Positions 8,309-16,152 of a stretch of 64,000 nt of DNA are shown one piece after another; the stretch's first letter is position 1, and every line of letters begins with the position of its first letter. The position numbers and the translations under genes are program-made. The stretch is from Chloroflexaceae bacterium (lineage in GTDB: Bacteria; Chloroflexota; Chloroflexia; Chloroflexales; Chloroflexaceae). The DNA lies in assembly GCA_025057155.1 (NCBI GenBank), contig JANWYD010000006.1:124001-188000 (forward strand), given 5' to 3'. The notes below the pieces were generated by a model. That model was not told where the DNA came from. It did no database searches and was given only the letters and a program-made list of their open reading frames with translations.

Positions 8309-9073
8309 TCAATGCTCTGGCCAGGACATAAACCCGATCGCCTGCGCCTCAATCTGGGCCTGATGTTCGGGATCTACCTGGGACGGGCGAACCGGCGCGA
8401 GCCGTTCAACCGCCCGGGTGACGACGTGAACCAGCTTCGCCGGCGGGATGAAGCGGGCCGGGGTCACATAGCCCTTGCTCAGCCACTCAATCTCCTCTTG
8501 CTCCAATGCTGGCGCGCCGGACGTCCGCGCCCCCGATTCTAGCAGCCTGGGCAAAAGCTGTCTGACCAGTTCTCGTCGCTCTTTTCGCCAGGGCCAGTGC
8601 CACCGCCGCACCTGCGCCGGACGCAACCCCAGATCGACGATCCGATGGTTCGGCGCGAGCTTCCACTTTTCTGGCAACAGATCACGCAATAGCGCTCCCT
8701 GCAGACTGGCATCGTGCAGCAGCAGGATCGGCAGCCGCGGACGTTCCCGCAGCAAGGCGAGCACCCCTTCCTCGGCCTCGCCACGGGGTTCCTCGAAAGG
8801 CAGCAGCGCCAGATCCAGGCGCTCCGGCAGACCATTCGCCCGCAAACAGTCGAGCACCTCCAGATCTGGCGAGACCAGCGCCGCGCGCAGGCGCGACGGC
8901 GGGGGCTGATACTGGCGCAGCCGCGCAAGCTCCTCCCGGGTCACGCGCCCTGGCAACTGTCCGTGGATACGCTCCCACGGGAGAACATAAGTTTGCTCGA
9001 AGCTGTCAGCCAGGGTGAAGACCGTGGCTGACAGCTCCTCGAACTTTCGCCGTAGACGCGGGTACGAGGTCAA
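8309..9073 (-). CDS. Unknown family protein, paralogue 2, N-terminally truncated
   Basis: A 254-residue protein that matches only the cytosolic part of paralogue 3: LPWExIHGxLPGRVT (31-45), VSPDLEVLDCLRANGLPERLDLALL (split by small changes), LLLHDASLQG (117-126), DLGLRPAQVRR, TRAVERLAP and the end GFMSWPEH. It has no zinc ribbon and no membrane segments. The first possible start is TTG at 9073 with no clear ribosome site. Just upstream, out of frame, is a remnant of the N-terminal module (9074-9195). The gene may therefore be a decayed copy, or a shortened gene still expressed. Confidence 0.55.
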   Translation of the reverse strand: MTSYPRLRRKFEELSATVFTLADSFEQTYVLPWERIHGQLPGRVTREELARLRQYQPPPSRLRAALVSPDLEVLDCLRANGLPERLDLALLPFEEPRGEAEEGVLALLRERPRLPILLLHDASLQGALLRDLLPEKWKLAPNHRIVDLGLRPAQVRRWHWPWRKERRELVRQLLPRLLESGARTSGAPALEQEEIEWLSKGYVTPARFIPPAKLVHVVTRAVERLAPVRPSQVDPEHQAQIEAQAIGFMSWPEH

Positions 9074-9195
9074 AGTGCCTACGGTGAGGAAAATAACGTA
9101 ACACCGTAAAGTAACCGAGCTGCGACGCCGTATAGCGATACGCGCCCTGCTGGCTCAGGCGTGCAGCCAGGCGGCATTGTAGCAAATCGCTCTTA
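9074..9195 (-). pseudogene. Remnant of the N-terminal module of paralogue 2
   Basis: Read on the minus strand, this segment encodes LAARLSQQGAYRYTASQL and a few flanking residues. That matches LAEYLSRRGSYRYTTAQL of the paralogue at 9282-10565. It lies in a frame one base off the gene that follows. The zinc ribbon before it and the membrane segments after it are missing, consistent with deletion and frameshift. Confidence 0.65.
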
Positions 9196-9281
9196 AGGCC
9201 GTATTAAGAGCCAGTTTGGAGGCCTCCTTGAGGAGGGTCTGGGAGGGCTTCACCCTTCTAGCGCATAACCGGACACCCTCC

Positions 9282-10565
9282 TTATCCGATGACGTTCTGC
9301 CCGTCCGTGCCTGCCCGGAGCATCGGCCAGGTCATATATCCGATTGCCCGCGCCTGCGCATTGGCGAGCGAGTCAACGCCGCGGGCGGGCGCGTACCGCT
9401 CCACCGCTCGGGTAACCAGCGTAACCATCCACGCGGGCGGCATAAACAGCACCGAACTGTTACATCCCTCGCGCAACCAGGCCAGTTCGTCCTCGCTTAG
9501 TCTGACGCGCTGCTGGCGTTGGGCCTCCTGCTCGAGGCGCTCGAGCATCTGGGGAGACGGCGCCGGATCATAGGTGCGTGGGAGGATAAGGGTTTTCATC
9601 CATCGGCCGCGTATAGTGTACTCGGTGAAACGATGGGCACGCATCGCCTGGCGCGGGCGCAGGCCGAGGTCCAGGACACGCTGAGAAGGGGCCAGGTCCC
9701 AGCGCTCAGGGAGCAGCGCCGGGAGCAGGCATCCCTCCACGCTGGCGTCGTGCAGCAAAAGCAGCGGCACGTCGGGCCGGGCGCGCAGCAGGTCCAGCAC
9801 GCGCTCGTCGGCCTCGCTGAGCGGACCGTCAGGGTTAAGGAGCGCTAGCCCCAGGCGTTGCGGCAGGCCGTTGGCCAGCAAGCAGTCGAGCACGTCGAGA
9901 TTTGGCGAGGCGAGCACGGCCCGCAGGGGAACAGGCGGCATGTAGGCTGCGCGCAGACGCGCTCGTTCGTCGTCAGTCACTCGGCCCGGCAGGGGGCCGT
10001 GGATGGCCTCCCAGGGCAGAATGCAGGAATTTGTCAGTCTTGCCGCGAAAGATTCGATAGTTTGTAGCGTATAATCGTTATAGAGTCGCTTTTTTCTTTC
10101 AGGTTCTGCTTCGAGACCACCTTTGGCGCCAGCGCTATCCGCGCGGAATAATATAATTAAAACATATGAAGAAGTATAGAATACAGTTGAAACAGTTGCA
10201 AAGAATAGGGCCTCTTGCGGCGATTTTACTGAAATAAATATTAAAAAGATTACGATGAACAAGATAAGGGATCTCCGTCCTACACGCCGATATGGCTTGT
10301 CATTACTACTAGAAGATGCAGATATTGAAACTGGCCGTTCTGGCGAGGGAAATCTGCCTTTTTCCCGATTCAGATAGTACACCAGTTGTGCTGTCGTATA
10401 ACGATACGAACCGCGGCGACTGAGGTACTCTGCCAGACCGCGCAGGCTTAGGTCGCTCCATCCATCAACACGCGGCTCCAGGGCAAAGGGCTTCTGGCAG
10501 TGCGGGCAGCGCCGATCGCGGCGCTCGCGGTACTTCAGGTCAACACGGCAGTGGGGGCACTTCAC
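9282..10565 (-). CDS. Zinc-ribbon membrane protein of unknown family, paralogue 3 (full-length form)
   Basis: A 427-residue protein. A zinc ribbon at the N terminus has Cys3, Cys6, Cys20 and Cys23. An RYTTAQLVYYL segment (55-65) follows, then two membrane segments (about 98-113 and 118-140) and a charged cytosolic part. The cytosolic part holds LPWEAIHGPLPGRVT, a segment starting VLASPNLDVLDCLLANGLPQ, LLLLHDASVEG (269-279), GLRPRQAMRAHRF, TRAVERYAPAR and GYMTWP. The start is GTG at 10565 behind a GAGGTG ribosome site. The stretch coding the membrane part (about 10070-10350) is far more AT-rich than its surroundings. Function is unknown. Three diverged copies in 3.3 kb indicate local duplication. 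Confidence 0.65.
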   Translation of the reverse strand: MKCPHCRVDLKYRERRDRRCPHCQKPFALEPRVDGWSDLSLRGLAEYLSRRGSYRYTTAQLVYYLNREKGRFPSPERPVSISASSSSNDKPYRRVGRRSLILFIVIFLIFISVKSPQEALFFATVSTVFYTSSYVLIILFRADSAGAKGGLEAEPERKKRLYNDYTLQTIESFAARLTNSCILPWEAIHGPLPGRVTDDERARLRAAYMPPVPLRAVLASPNLDVLDCLLANGLPQRLGLALLNPDGPLSEADERVLDLLRARPDVPLLLLHDASVEGCLLPALLPERWDLAPSQRVLDLGLRPRQAMRAHRFTEYTIRGRWMKTLILPRTYDPAPSPQMLERLEQEAQRQQRVRLSEDELAWLREGCNSSVLFMPPAWMVTLVTRAVERYAPARGVDSLANAQARAIGYMTWPMLRAGTDGQNVIG

Positions 10566-10714
10566 GATTCACCTCGTTGCGTTCTGCGCTCGTTCAGGCG
10601 AGGCGAGCACGTCAAGATTCACTGCGGGCTTTCCATCGTTTATAGTATTCGGAGAATATGAAATCTGGACTAAGAGGAAATAAAGACTCAGAAAATTAAT
10701 TGCTAGTATTTGAA

Positions 10715-10863
10715 CTAAGTAGTCTGTAAATTAAATCTTTCGCTAAACCCCTACTCCTCTCCCCAACCCTCCCCCGCCGGGAGAGTGAGCCGGTCTCCTC
10801 CCCCCGTTGGGAGAGGCTGAGGGGGACGGAAATGCCAGGAAACTCACTTTACAGACTAGTTAG
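10715..10863. mobile_element. MITE-like element with TAGTCTGTAAA inverted ends, copy 1
   Basis: A 149-bp non-coding element whose 16-bp ends, CTAAGTAGTCTGTAAA and the complement of TTTACAGACTAGTTAG, match with one mismatch. The interior is CT-rich then GA-rich (CCCTCCCCCGCCGGGAGAG and related). The copy at 46556-46710 has the same ends and interior type. No transposase gene is present, so it would need one in trans. The rest of the 10566-10921 gap shows no gene; a degenerate end-like stretch follows at 10864-10895. Confidence 0.75.
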
Positions 10864-10921
10864 AAAGGCAAGGAAACTTACTTAACGGACCAACACTTGT
10901 TCGTAAAGCAAGCCTTGCTCC

Positions 10922-12100
10922 TCACCCCATCCCCGCCAACTGCCCGCACGCTGCGGCAATGGCGACGCCGCGCTCGACGCGCACCGTACAGGGGATCTGG
11001 TAGTCGAGCAGGATCTGCTGGAAGTCGAGCACCCGCTGGCGCTCGGAGCGGCTGAGGGGCATGCCCGGCACGGGGTTCCAGGGGATCAGGTTCACGTGGC
11101 AGAGCAGCGGCGGCCCCTTGCTCACCCCCTGGCCGCGCAGCAGCTTCGCCAGGGCCAGGGCCTGATGCGGGTGGTCGTTGCGCCCCTGGAGCAACACGTA
11201 CTCGAAGCTCACGCGGCGGCCGGTTCTGGCGATGTACTCGCGGGTGGCGTCGAGCAGTTCCGCCAGCGGGTAGCGCCGGTTGACCGGCATCAACTCGGAG
11301 CGCAGGGCGTCGTCGGGAGCGTGGAGCGAGATAGCCAGGTTGATCGGCAGGCGCTCGTTGGCCAGCCGGCGAATGCCAGGAGGCAATCCCGCCGTCGAAA
11401 CGGTCATGCTCCGCGCGCCCAGGTTGAAGCCCTGGGGGTCGTGCAGCCGTTCGACCGCCGCCCACCAGCGGTCGTAGTTGGCGAACGGCTCGCCCATCCC
11501 CATGAACACCAGGTTCGTGATCCGGCCTACCTGGCGCGTCACCCGCTCGCTGAAGGGTTCGCCCTCGGCGCCCCACCACTGCCCGTCATCGCCGAGGGCC
11601 GCGGCATCGGCGGAGTGGGAGACCAGGGCGGCGATCGGCGCCTCGGCCCGCTGCCAGCGGCGCAACTCCCGCGAGGCCCACAGGGCCTGTTCGACGATCT
11701 CGCCGGTGGTCAAGTTTCGTAACAGCCCTAGCTTGCCGGTGGCGCAGAACACACAGCCCATCCCGCAGCCGGCCTGGGTCGAGACGCAGGCCGTGGCCCG
11801 GTCGGGGTAAATCATCAGCACCGTTTCCACCACGGCGTCCCCGGGGAGGCGGAAGAGGGCCTTGCGCGTCAGCCCGTCGTCGGCGACCTGCACCCGCGCC
11901 AGGCTGAGGCTGCCAAGGGTTGTCTCGGCCCGCAGCCGCTCGCGCAGCGCCGCCGGCAGATCGGTCATCGCCGTTGGATCATCCGCCAGGTTCACGTAGA
12001 GCTGGCGGTAGATCTGCCGGGCGCGGAAGGGCGGCTGGCCCCACTCACGCATCAGCGCCTCAAGCTCCGGGAGAGTCAGATTGTAGAGCGACGGGATCAT
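10922..12100 (-). CDS. rlmN: Dual-specificity 23S rRNA/tRNA adenine-C2 methyltransferase RlmN
   Basis: A 392-residue radical SAM enzyme that methylates C2 of A2503 in 23S rRNA and A37 in some tRNAs. An N-terminal accessory domain contains [14 protein letters not shown]. The cluster motif [11 protein letters not shown] (CxxxCxxC) follows, then [28 protein letters not shown] and a C-terminal AAACGQL with the methyl-carrying Cys. An insertion of about 35 residues rich in Ala, Asp and Trp sits before [10 protein letters not shown] and is longer than in typical RlmN. The frame is open to 12181, but the ATG at 12100 gives the family start MIPSLYNLT. Confidence 0.93.
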   Translation of the reverse strand: MIPSLYNLTLPELEALMREWGQPPFRARQIYRQLYVNLADDPTAMTDLPAALRERLRAETTLGSLSLARVQVADDGLTRKALFRLPGDAVVETVLMIYPDRATACVSTQAGCGMGCVFCATGKLGLLRNLTTGEIVEQALWASRELRRWQRAEAPIAALVSHSADAAALGDDGQWWGAEGEPFSERVTRQVGRITNLVFMGMGEPFANYDRWWAAVERLHDPQGFNLGARSMTVSTAGLPPGIRRLANERLPINLAISLHAPDDALRSELMPVNRRYPLAELLDATREYIARTGRRVSFEYVLLQGRNDHPHQALALAKLLRGQGVSKGPPLLCHVNLIPWNPVPGMPLSRSERQRVLDFQQILLDYQIPCTVRVERGVAIAAACGQLAGMG

Positions 12101-12140
12101 GGGGCTATGGCAATAGTTCTGTACCGCTTGGAAGAGTGAA

Positions 12141-12175
12141 CCCTGTGCCCCAACCTTCAAGGCTGGGGCACAGGG
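12141..12175. repeat. Inverted repeat between rlmN and the DUF35 gene
   Basis: CCCTGTGCCCCA and TGGGGCACAGGG arms enclose AACCTTCAAGGC. The arms are perfect over 12 bases. This variant of the CAACCTT palindrome family could fold in the transcript between the two minus-strand genes. There is no U-tract, so it is not a classical terminator. Confidence 0.8.
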
Positions 12176-12195
12176 GAACACCGGTTACCCCGTGC

Positions 12196-12591
12196 TCATC
12201 TCAACCGCGGTCGGAACTTGTACCCGTAAACGAGCACCCCATCCTCGCCCGTATCGGCCAGGCGCCGCGTGACCATCTCGACCGGCATGCCGATGGCCAG
12301 GTCCTCTTCGGCGCAGTCGGTCAGTTGCGCCGTCACGAGAGGACCTTCCTCCAGACGGACCATCCCCACCGCGTAGACGCCGAAGCTCTCGTACCCGGCA
12401 GGGGGCTGCCGCAGCACGCTGAAGCTGTAAAGCTCGCCGCGGCCGCTCAGGGCCAGCGGCTCCCAGACGTCCGGATCCTCACCCAGCGCGGGAGGTTGGG
12501 GCGGAAAGCGCACCACCCCGCTGTGACGGTGGCGCTGACCCTCAAGCCGGTAACGGGTGGCGCGCTGGCGCCAGTGACGGGCGATTTCCAT
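12196..12591 (-). CDS. DUF35 OB-fold protein lacking the zinc-ribbon cysteines
   Basis: A 131-residue protein of the DUF35 (ChsH2-like) family. These proteins accompany thiolases and, in archaea, bridge acetoacetyl-CoA thiolase and HMG-CoA synthase in one complex. The OB-fold part shows GRGELYSFSVL, FGVYAVGMVRLEEGPLV and GMPVEMVTRRL. The N-terminal rubredoxin-like ribbon normally has four Cys around an FPPR segment. Here the segment reads VVRFPPQPP and the Cys positions are replaced, so zinc binding is not expected. Its place in the mevalonate cluster supports the assignment. The ATG at 12591 follows GAGGTG. Confidence 0.8.
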   Translation of the reverse strand: MEIARHWRQRATRYRLEGQRHRHSGVVRFPPQPPALGEDPDVWEPLALSGRGELYSFSVLRQPPAGYESFGVYAVGMVRLEEGPLVTAQLTDCAEEDLAIGMPVEMVTRRLADTGEDGVLVYGYKFRPRLR

Positions 12592-12621
12592 AGAAACACC
12601 TCGTGGACTGTGAACGTTGCC

Positions 12622-13236
12622 TCAGGGCGAAAAGCCGCCCGAGGCGCCGATGAACGCCGCGATAAGCGTAGCGAAGAAGAGTGCGACACATAGAACGATT
12701 GCCAGGCCAATCGCGAACAAGATGAGGACAACGTACAGGGCCTTGTTCGCTGGCAGGTTCATCCCCGACTGGATGGCCAGATAGGTCAGGTACAGGCCAT
12801 AGATCGACACGGCCAGGGAGAGGAACGCTCCAACTACCGGGATGTTACTCACCAGACTGCCGATCACGGTCAACGGCGCGCTGAACAGCGCGAAGCCGTA
12901 GGCCAGTTCGCCGAACTCGCCGGTGCCGCCGAAGGCTCGACCGAGTAGATAGACGATCCCCCAATAGATCAACAGAAAGATCACCGTACCCAACAATGTG
13001 GCGGGGAGCAAAAAGAAGATATCCGTTGCTTGGCTCGCTGCCACGCCCGGCTCAAGACCCGGTATCTCCGGTGGAAACAGCAGTGACCCGATCCAGCTAA
13101 TAACCGCATTGATCACGCCCGCTATCAGCGAGTAGATCAGCGCCCAGCCGAGGTTGTTCTGCTCGTGCTCCTCGAAGGTCGAAGCCGACGGACGGGTCAG
13201 GACCGCGATGCTGCCGTTGATCATTTGCTGGAACAT
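12622..13236 (-). CDS. Yip1-family membrane protein
   Basis: A 204-residue integral membrane protein with about five hydrophobic segments (near 30-52, 73-97, 108-130, 135-153 and 170-195). The layout and the FGELAYGFALFSAPLTVIG region fit the Yip1/DUF1282-type family, whose bacterial role is unknown. It lies between the thiolase-like and DUF35 genes, 30 bases before the latter, and may share its transcript. The ATG at 13236 has a strong AGGAGG ribosome site. Confidence 0.75.
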   Translation of the reverse strand: MFQQMINGSIAVLTRPSASTFEEHEQNNLGWALIYSLIAGVINAVISWIGSLLFPPEIPGLEPGVAASQATDIFFLLPATLLGTVIFLLIYWGIVYLLGRAFGGTGEFGELAYGFALFSAPLTVIGSLVSNIPVVGAFLSLAVSIYGLYLTYLAIQSGMNLPANKALYVVLILFAIGLAIVLCVALFFATLIAAFIGASGGFSP

Positions 13237-13382
13237 TGCGCCTCCTCTGGTTGGCAGATTGCGCTGTGTATTGTAGCGGATCGAACGAACCAGAGGAAGA
13301 CCTATTCCCAGACTTTAACAAATTGATAACAATTTGTTATCACTGTAGCGGTGTCTTGCTTCGCAAGGCCGGTTGGCAGAGG

Positions 13383-13476
13383 GTGGGGAAACCGGGTTTC
13401 CCCACGCCCCGGCCCGCGGGAAGGCTGCTGGCGTCCCCTTGCCGAGTACAAAGGTGTGGGGAAACCGGGTTTCCCC
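13383..13476. repeat. Two GGGGAAACC/GGTTTCCCC palindromes
   Basis: 13383-13405 is a perfect palindrome with 11-bp arms (GTGGGGAAACC) and 13458-13476 one with 9-bp arms. Both are in the gap between the thiolase-like gene and the Yip1 gene. A third good copy is at 51507-51529, and weaker relatives are near 14765, 39572 and 50411. Confidence 0.85.
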
Positions 13477-13524
13477 GCGCCGCGGCCTCCGAGGCAACCC
13501 GGCAGCGCCGCCTCGAAGGTGGCG

Positions 13525-14700
13525 CTACCGCTCCGCGACCAGGACACATGTCGCAGCGGTCGCGCCTACGCCGCCGAGACACTGGGCCAGGGCCACGCGC
13601 GCGCCGGCCACCTGGGTGGGACCGGCTTCGCCGCGCAACTGGCGCAGCAGCTCAACGACCTGGTACACCCCGCTCGCGCCGGCCACATCGCCGCGGGCCT
13701 TGTAGCCCCCGGCCGTGGCGATCGGCGTGCGGCCCGCGGGGGTGATGGACCCATCGGCGGCGTGGCACGGCGCGGCGCCCCGTTCATAGTAGCCCATGGC
13801 CTCCAGGGCCAGCGCCGCGGCGATGCCGTGGGGGTCGGTCAACTCGAAGACATCCACGTCGCTCAGGCCCAGATGGGCGCGCCCCAGAGCGATATGGACG
13901 CTGGCCCGCGCCGCGGCCAGGTCGAGCGGATCGGCGCGCAGGGCCAGCGCGGGCGTGTCGGTCGCCACGGCCACGCCCGCCAGCCGCACCAGCGGCACGC
14001 CCTCGGCGGCCGCTTCGCGGGCCACACGCTCGCCGGCGAGCACCACGCAGGCCGCGCCGTCGGCCACGCTGCTGCAATCGAGCATGTTCAACGGCGAGGC
14101 GACCATCGCGGCCTTACGGTACTTGTCGGCAGTGATGGGAAACCGGTAGAGCGCCAGAGGGTTCTTCGCGCCGTTAGCATGGGCATTGACCGGGAAGGGC
14201 GCGAAGGCCTCGGCCCCATAGCCGTATTCGTGCATGTAGCGGCGCATGAGCATGGCCCACTGGGCGGTGAGGGTCAACCCGTGGATGGCTTCGCTCTCGG
14301 CGTCGCTGGCCAGGGCCAGGGCGGCTTCAACCGCGTCATCGAGATGATCCGTGACCTTCTCTGCGCCCAGCACCGCCACGATCTCGGCCGTCCCGGAGGC
14401 GATGGCCTGCACCGCCTGATGAATGGCCACGCCACCGCTCGCGCCCGCCGCCTCCACCCGCATCGACGGCACGCCCCGCAGGCCCACTGCCGCGGCCAGA
14501 TAGGCTCCCAGGTGCCCCTGGGCCGCCAGGCGATCACCCAGCGCGTTGGCCACATAGAGCGCTCCCACGCGGTGCGCCACGAACTCCGGCAACCCCGCGA
14601 AGGCCGCCCGCGTCGCCTCGCTGGCCAGATCGGCCAGGCTCCGCCCGTAGTGCTCGGCTACCGGGGTAGCGCCCGCGCCAATCAGATACACTCCTGACAT
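13525..14700 (-). CDS. Thiolase-fold protein with altered active site (mevalonate cluster)
   Basis: A 391-residue homologue of archaeal/SCP2-type acetyl-CoA acetyltransferases, which make acetoacetyl-CoA. The fold-wide pattern is intact: RVEAAGASGGVAI, an NPLALYRFPIT loop, SSVADGAACVVL and a GASGVYQ C-terminal region. The catalytic positions are not. The nucleophilic Cys of the ACASGG motif is Gly86 (GGC codon). The HDxF motif reads TDPH (Thr288). The GHP histidine is Asp338 (RGDVAG). Only Cys374 of the C-terminal loop remains. Classical thiolysis or condensation therefore looks unlikely. A structural role with the HMG-CoA synthase and DUF35 protein, or different chemistry, is inferred. The ATG at 14700 follows AGAGG. 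Confidence 0.85.
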   Translation of the reverse strand: MSGVYLIGAGATPVAEHYGRSLADLASEATRAAFAGLPEFVAHRVGALYVANALGDRLAAQGHLGAYLAAAVGLRGVPSMRVEAAGASGGVAIHQAVQAIASGTAEIVAVLGAEKVTDHLDDAVEAALALASDAESEAIHGLTLTAQWAMLMRRYMHEYGYGAEAFAPFPVNAHANGAKNPLALYRFPITADKYRKAAMVASPLNMLDCSSVADGAACVVLAGERVAREAAAEGVPLVRLAGVAVATDTPALALRADPLDLAAARASVHIALGRAHLGLSDVDVFELTDPHGIAAALALEAMGYYERGAAPCHAADGSITPAGRTPIATAGGYKARGDVAGASGVYQVVELLRQLRGEAGPTQVAGARVALAQCLGGVGATAATCVLVAER

Positions 14701-14891
14701 AGATCAGCCTCTTTCCACAGGGAGAGCGCGGCCCTCCCGGAACACTGCTTGCCTGATCGAAGAAACCGGCTTTCCCCGCCCCTCTGCCGTGCGGGAGGAT
14801 TCGGGAGAGCGGCGCCCCAAAAACTTCCAGATGTTACTTCGGGGACGTGAGCCCCGACGCCGCTTGATCCGGGGCGCCTCGCTTTCCCCCT

Positions 14892-15941
14892 CTACCCCAG
14901 CACCAGCTTGCCGCGCCACCTGGCGTAGGTGGCATAGTCCACGAACACCTCCCGCTCCAGGTAGGCCGCCGTCAGCGGGGCGCGCTCGCGGCAGGCGGGC
15001 AAGCGCTCGGTCACGGTCAGGGCATAGGCGTCGGAACCGGCCCCGCTCCCGTAGGTGGTGACAAAGATCGTATCGCCGGGCCGGGCCACGTCGAGGATGG
15101 CGCACAGCCCCACCAGCGCCGCGCCCGAGTACGGGTTGCCGATGCGCGGGCTGAGCAGACCAGGGGCGATCTGAGCCTCGCTGAAGCCCAGGCGTTTCGC
15201 CACTGTCTGTGGAAACTTGGTGTTGGGCTGGTGAAAGACGGCGTAGGTAAAATCGGCGGGGGCGCGCCCCAACTCATCAAGCAGACGCCGCGCCGCCGAC
15301 ATGATCTGATGAAAGTAGGCCGGCTCTCCCGTGAAGCGGTTGCCGTGCACCGGGTAGGGCCGGTTGGCTCGGCGGTAGAAGTCCGGCGTATCGCTCACAT
15401 ATGAGACCGTCGCGTCAATCGTGGCCAGGGCCTCCTCAGCAGGACCAACCAGCAACGCTCCCGCCCCGGCGGAGGCCGTATACTCCAGGGCGTCGCCGGG
15501 GCGCCCCTGGGCCGTGTCGGCCCCGATTGCCAGCGCATAGTCGGCCATGCCGCTGCCCACCAGGGCCATGCTGGCGGTCAGGGCTTCGGAGCCGGCCTTG
15601 CAGGCGAACTCCCAGTCAGCCGCGCTGATCCAGTGCGTGGCGCCCAGGGCCTCGGCCACCACCGTTCCCGACGGCTTCACGCTGTAGGGGTGGCTCTCGC
15701 TGCCCACCCACACCGCGCTCAGACGCTCGGCGGGAAGGGCGGCGCGGGCCAGCGCGTTGCGCCCGGCTTCGATGGCCATGGTGATCACGTCCTCATCGGG
15801 GCCTGGCACACTCTTCGCCTCCACCGGCACCCCCGCCTGCCCGTCCGTCCACATGCGGGCAATTTCTCGCGCAGCAATGCGGTAACGGGGAACATAGGCC
15901 CCATAGCCGACCAGACCCACGGGCCGGATGGGTTTCATCAT
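14892..15941 (-). CDS. Hydroxymethylglutaryl-CoA synthase, archaeal type
   Basis: A 349-residue enzyme condensing acetyl-CoA with acetoacetyl-CoA, the first committed step of the mevalonate route. Archaeal-type marks are present: VEAKSVPGPDED (39-51), the acylated Cys114 in WEFACKAGSEA, the AVFHQPNTKFP histidine segment and GNPYSGAALVGL. All catalytic residues seem intact, unlike the thiolase homologue next to it. The reading MMKPIRP starts at 15941 behind AAGGAG. A 190-bp gap separates it from the thiolase-like gene and 211 bp from the reductase upstream. Confidence 0.93.
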   Translation of the reverse strand: MMKPIRPVGLVGYGAYVPRYRIAAREIARMWTDGQAGVPVEAKSVPGPDEDVITMAIEAGRNALARAALPAERLSAVWVGSESHPYSVKPSGTVVAEALGATHWISAADWEFACKAGSEALTASMALVGSGMADYALAIGADTAQGRPGDALEYTASAGAGALLVGPAEEALATIDATVSYVSDTPDFYRRANRPYPVHGNRFTGEPAYFHQIMSAARRLLDELGRAPADFTYAVFHQPNTKFPQTVAKRLGFSEAQIAPGLLSPRIGNPYSGAALVGLCAILDVARPGDTIFVTTYGSGAGSDAYALTVTERLPACRERAPLTAAYLEREVFVDYATYARWRGKLVLG

Positions 15942-16049
15942 AAAGAAAACTCCTTACATATAGAACAAAACGATCCCAACAAAGCGGCGACAGGCGACCG
16001 GAGGTTCGTACAGGCAATGTTGCGGTCAGCTTGTCACCGTCATTTCCAC

Positions 16050-16077
16050 TGGGAGCAACCTTACAAGGTTGCTCCCA
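16050..16077. repeat. Perfect CAACCTT palindrome between the HMG-CoA reductase and synthase genes
   Basis: The 13-base arms TGGGAGCAACCTT and their complement are separated by two bases. Next to it, at 16107-16143, a short GGGAGGGCGAAGCTCTCCC hairpin leads into a GGAGGGTCTGGGAG-type word that also occurs near 9232 and 54590. Confidence 0.9.
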
Positions 16078-16152
16078 CCAGGTGTCACAAATGAGACGAA
16101 ACAGGGATGTTCCCGGGAGGGCGAAGCTCTCCCAGACCCTCCTCTTTGCGCA

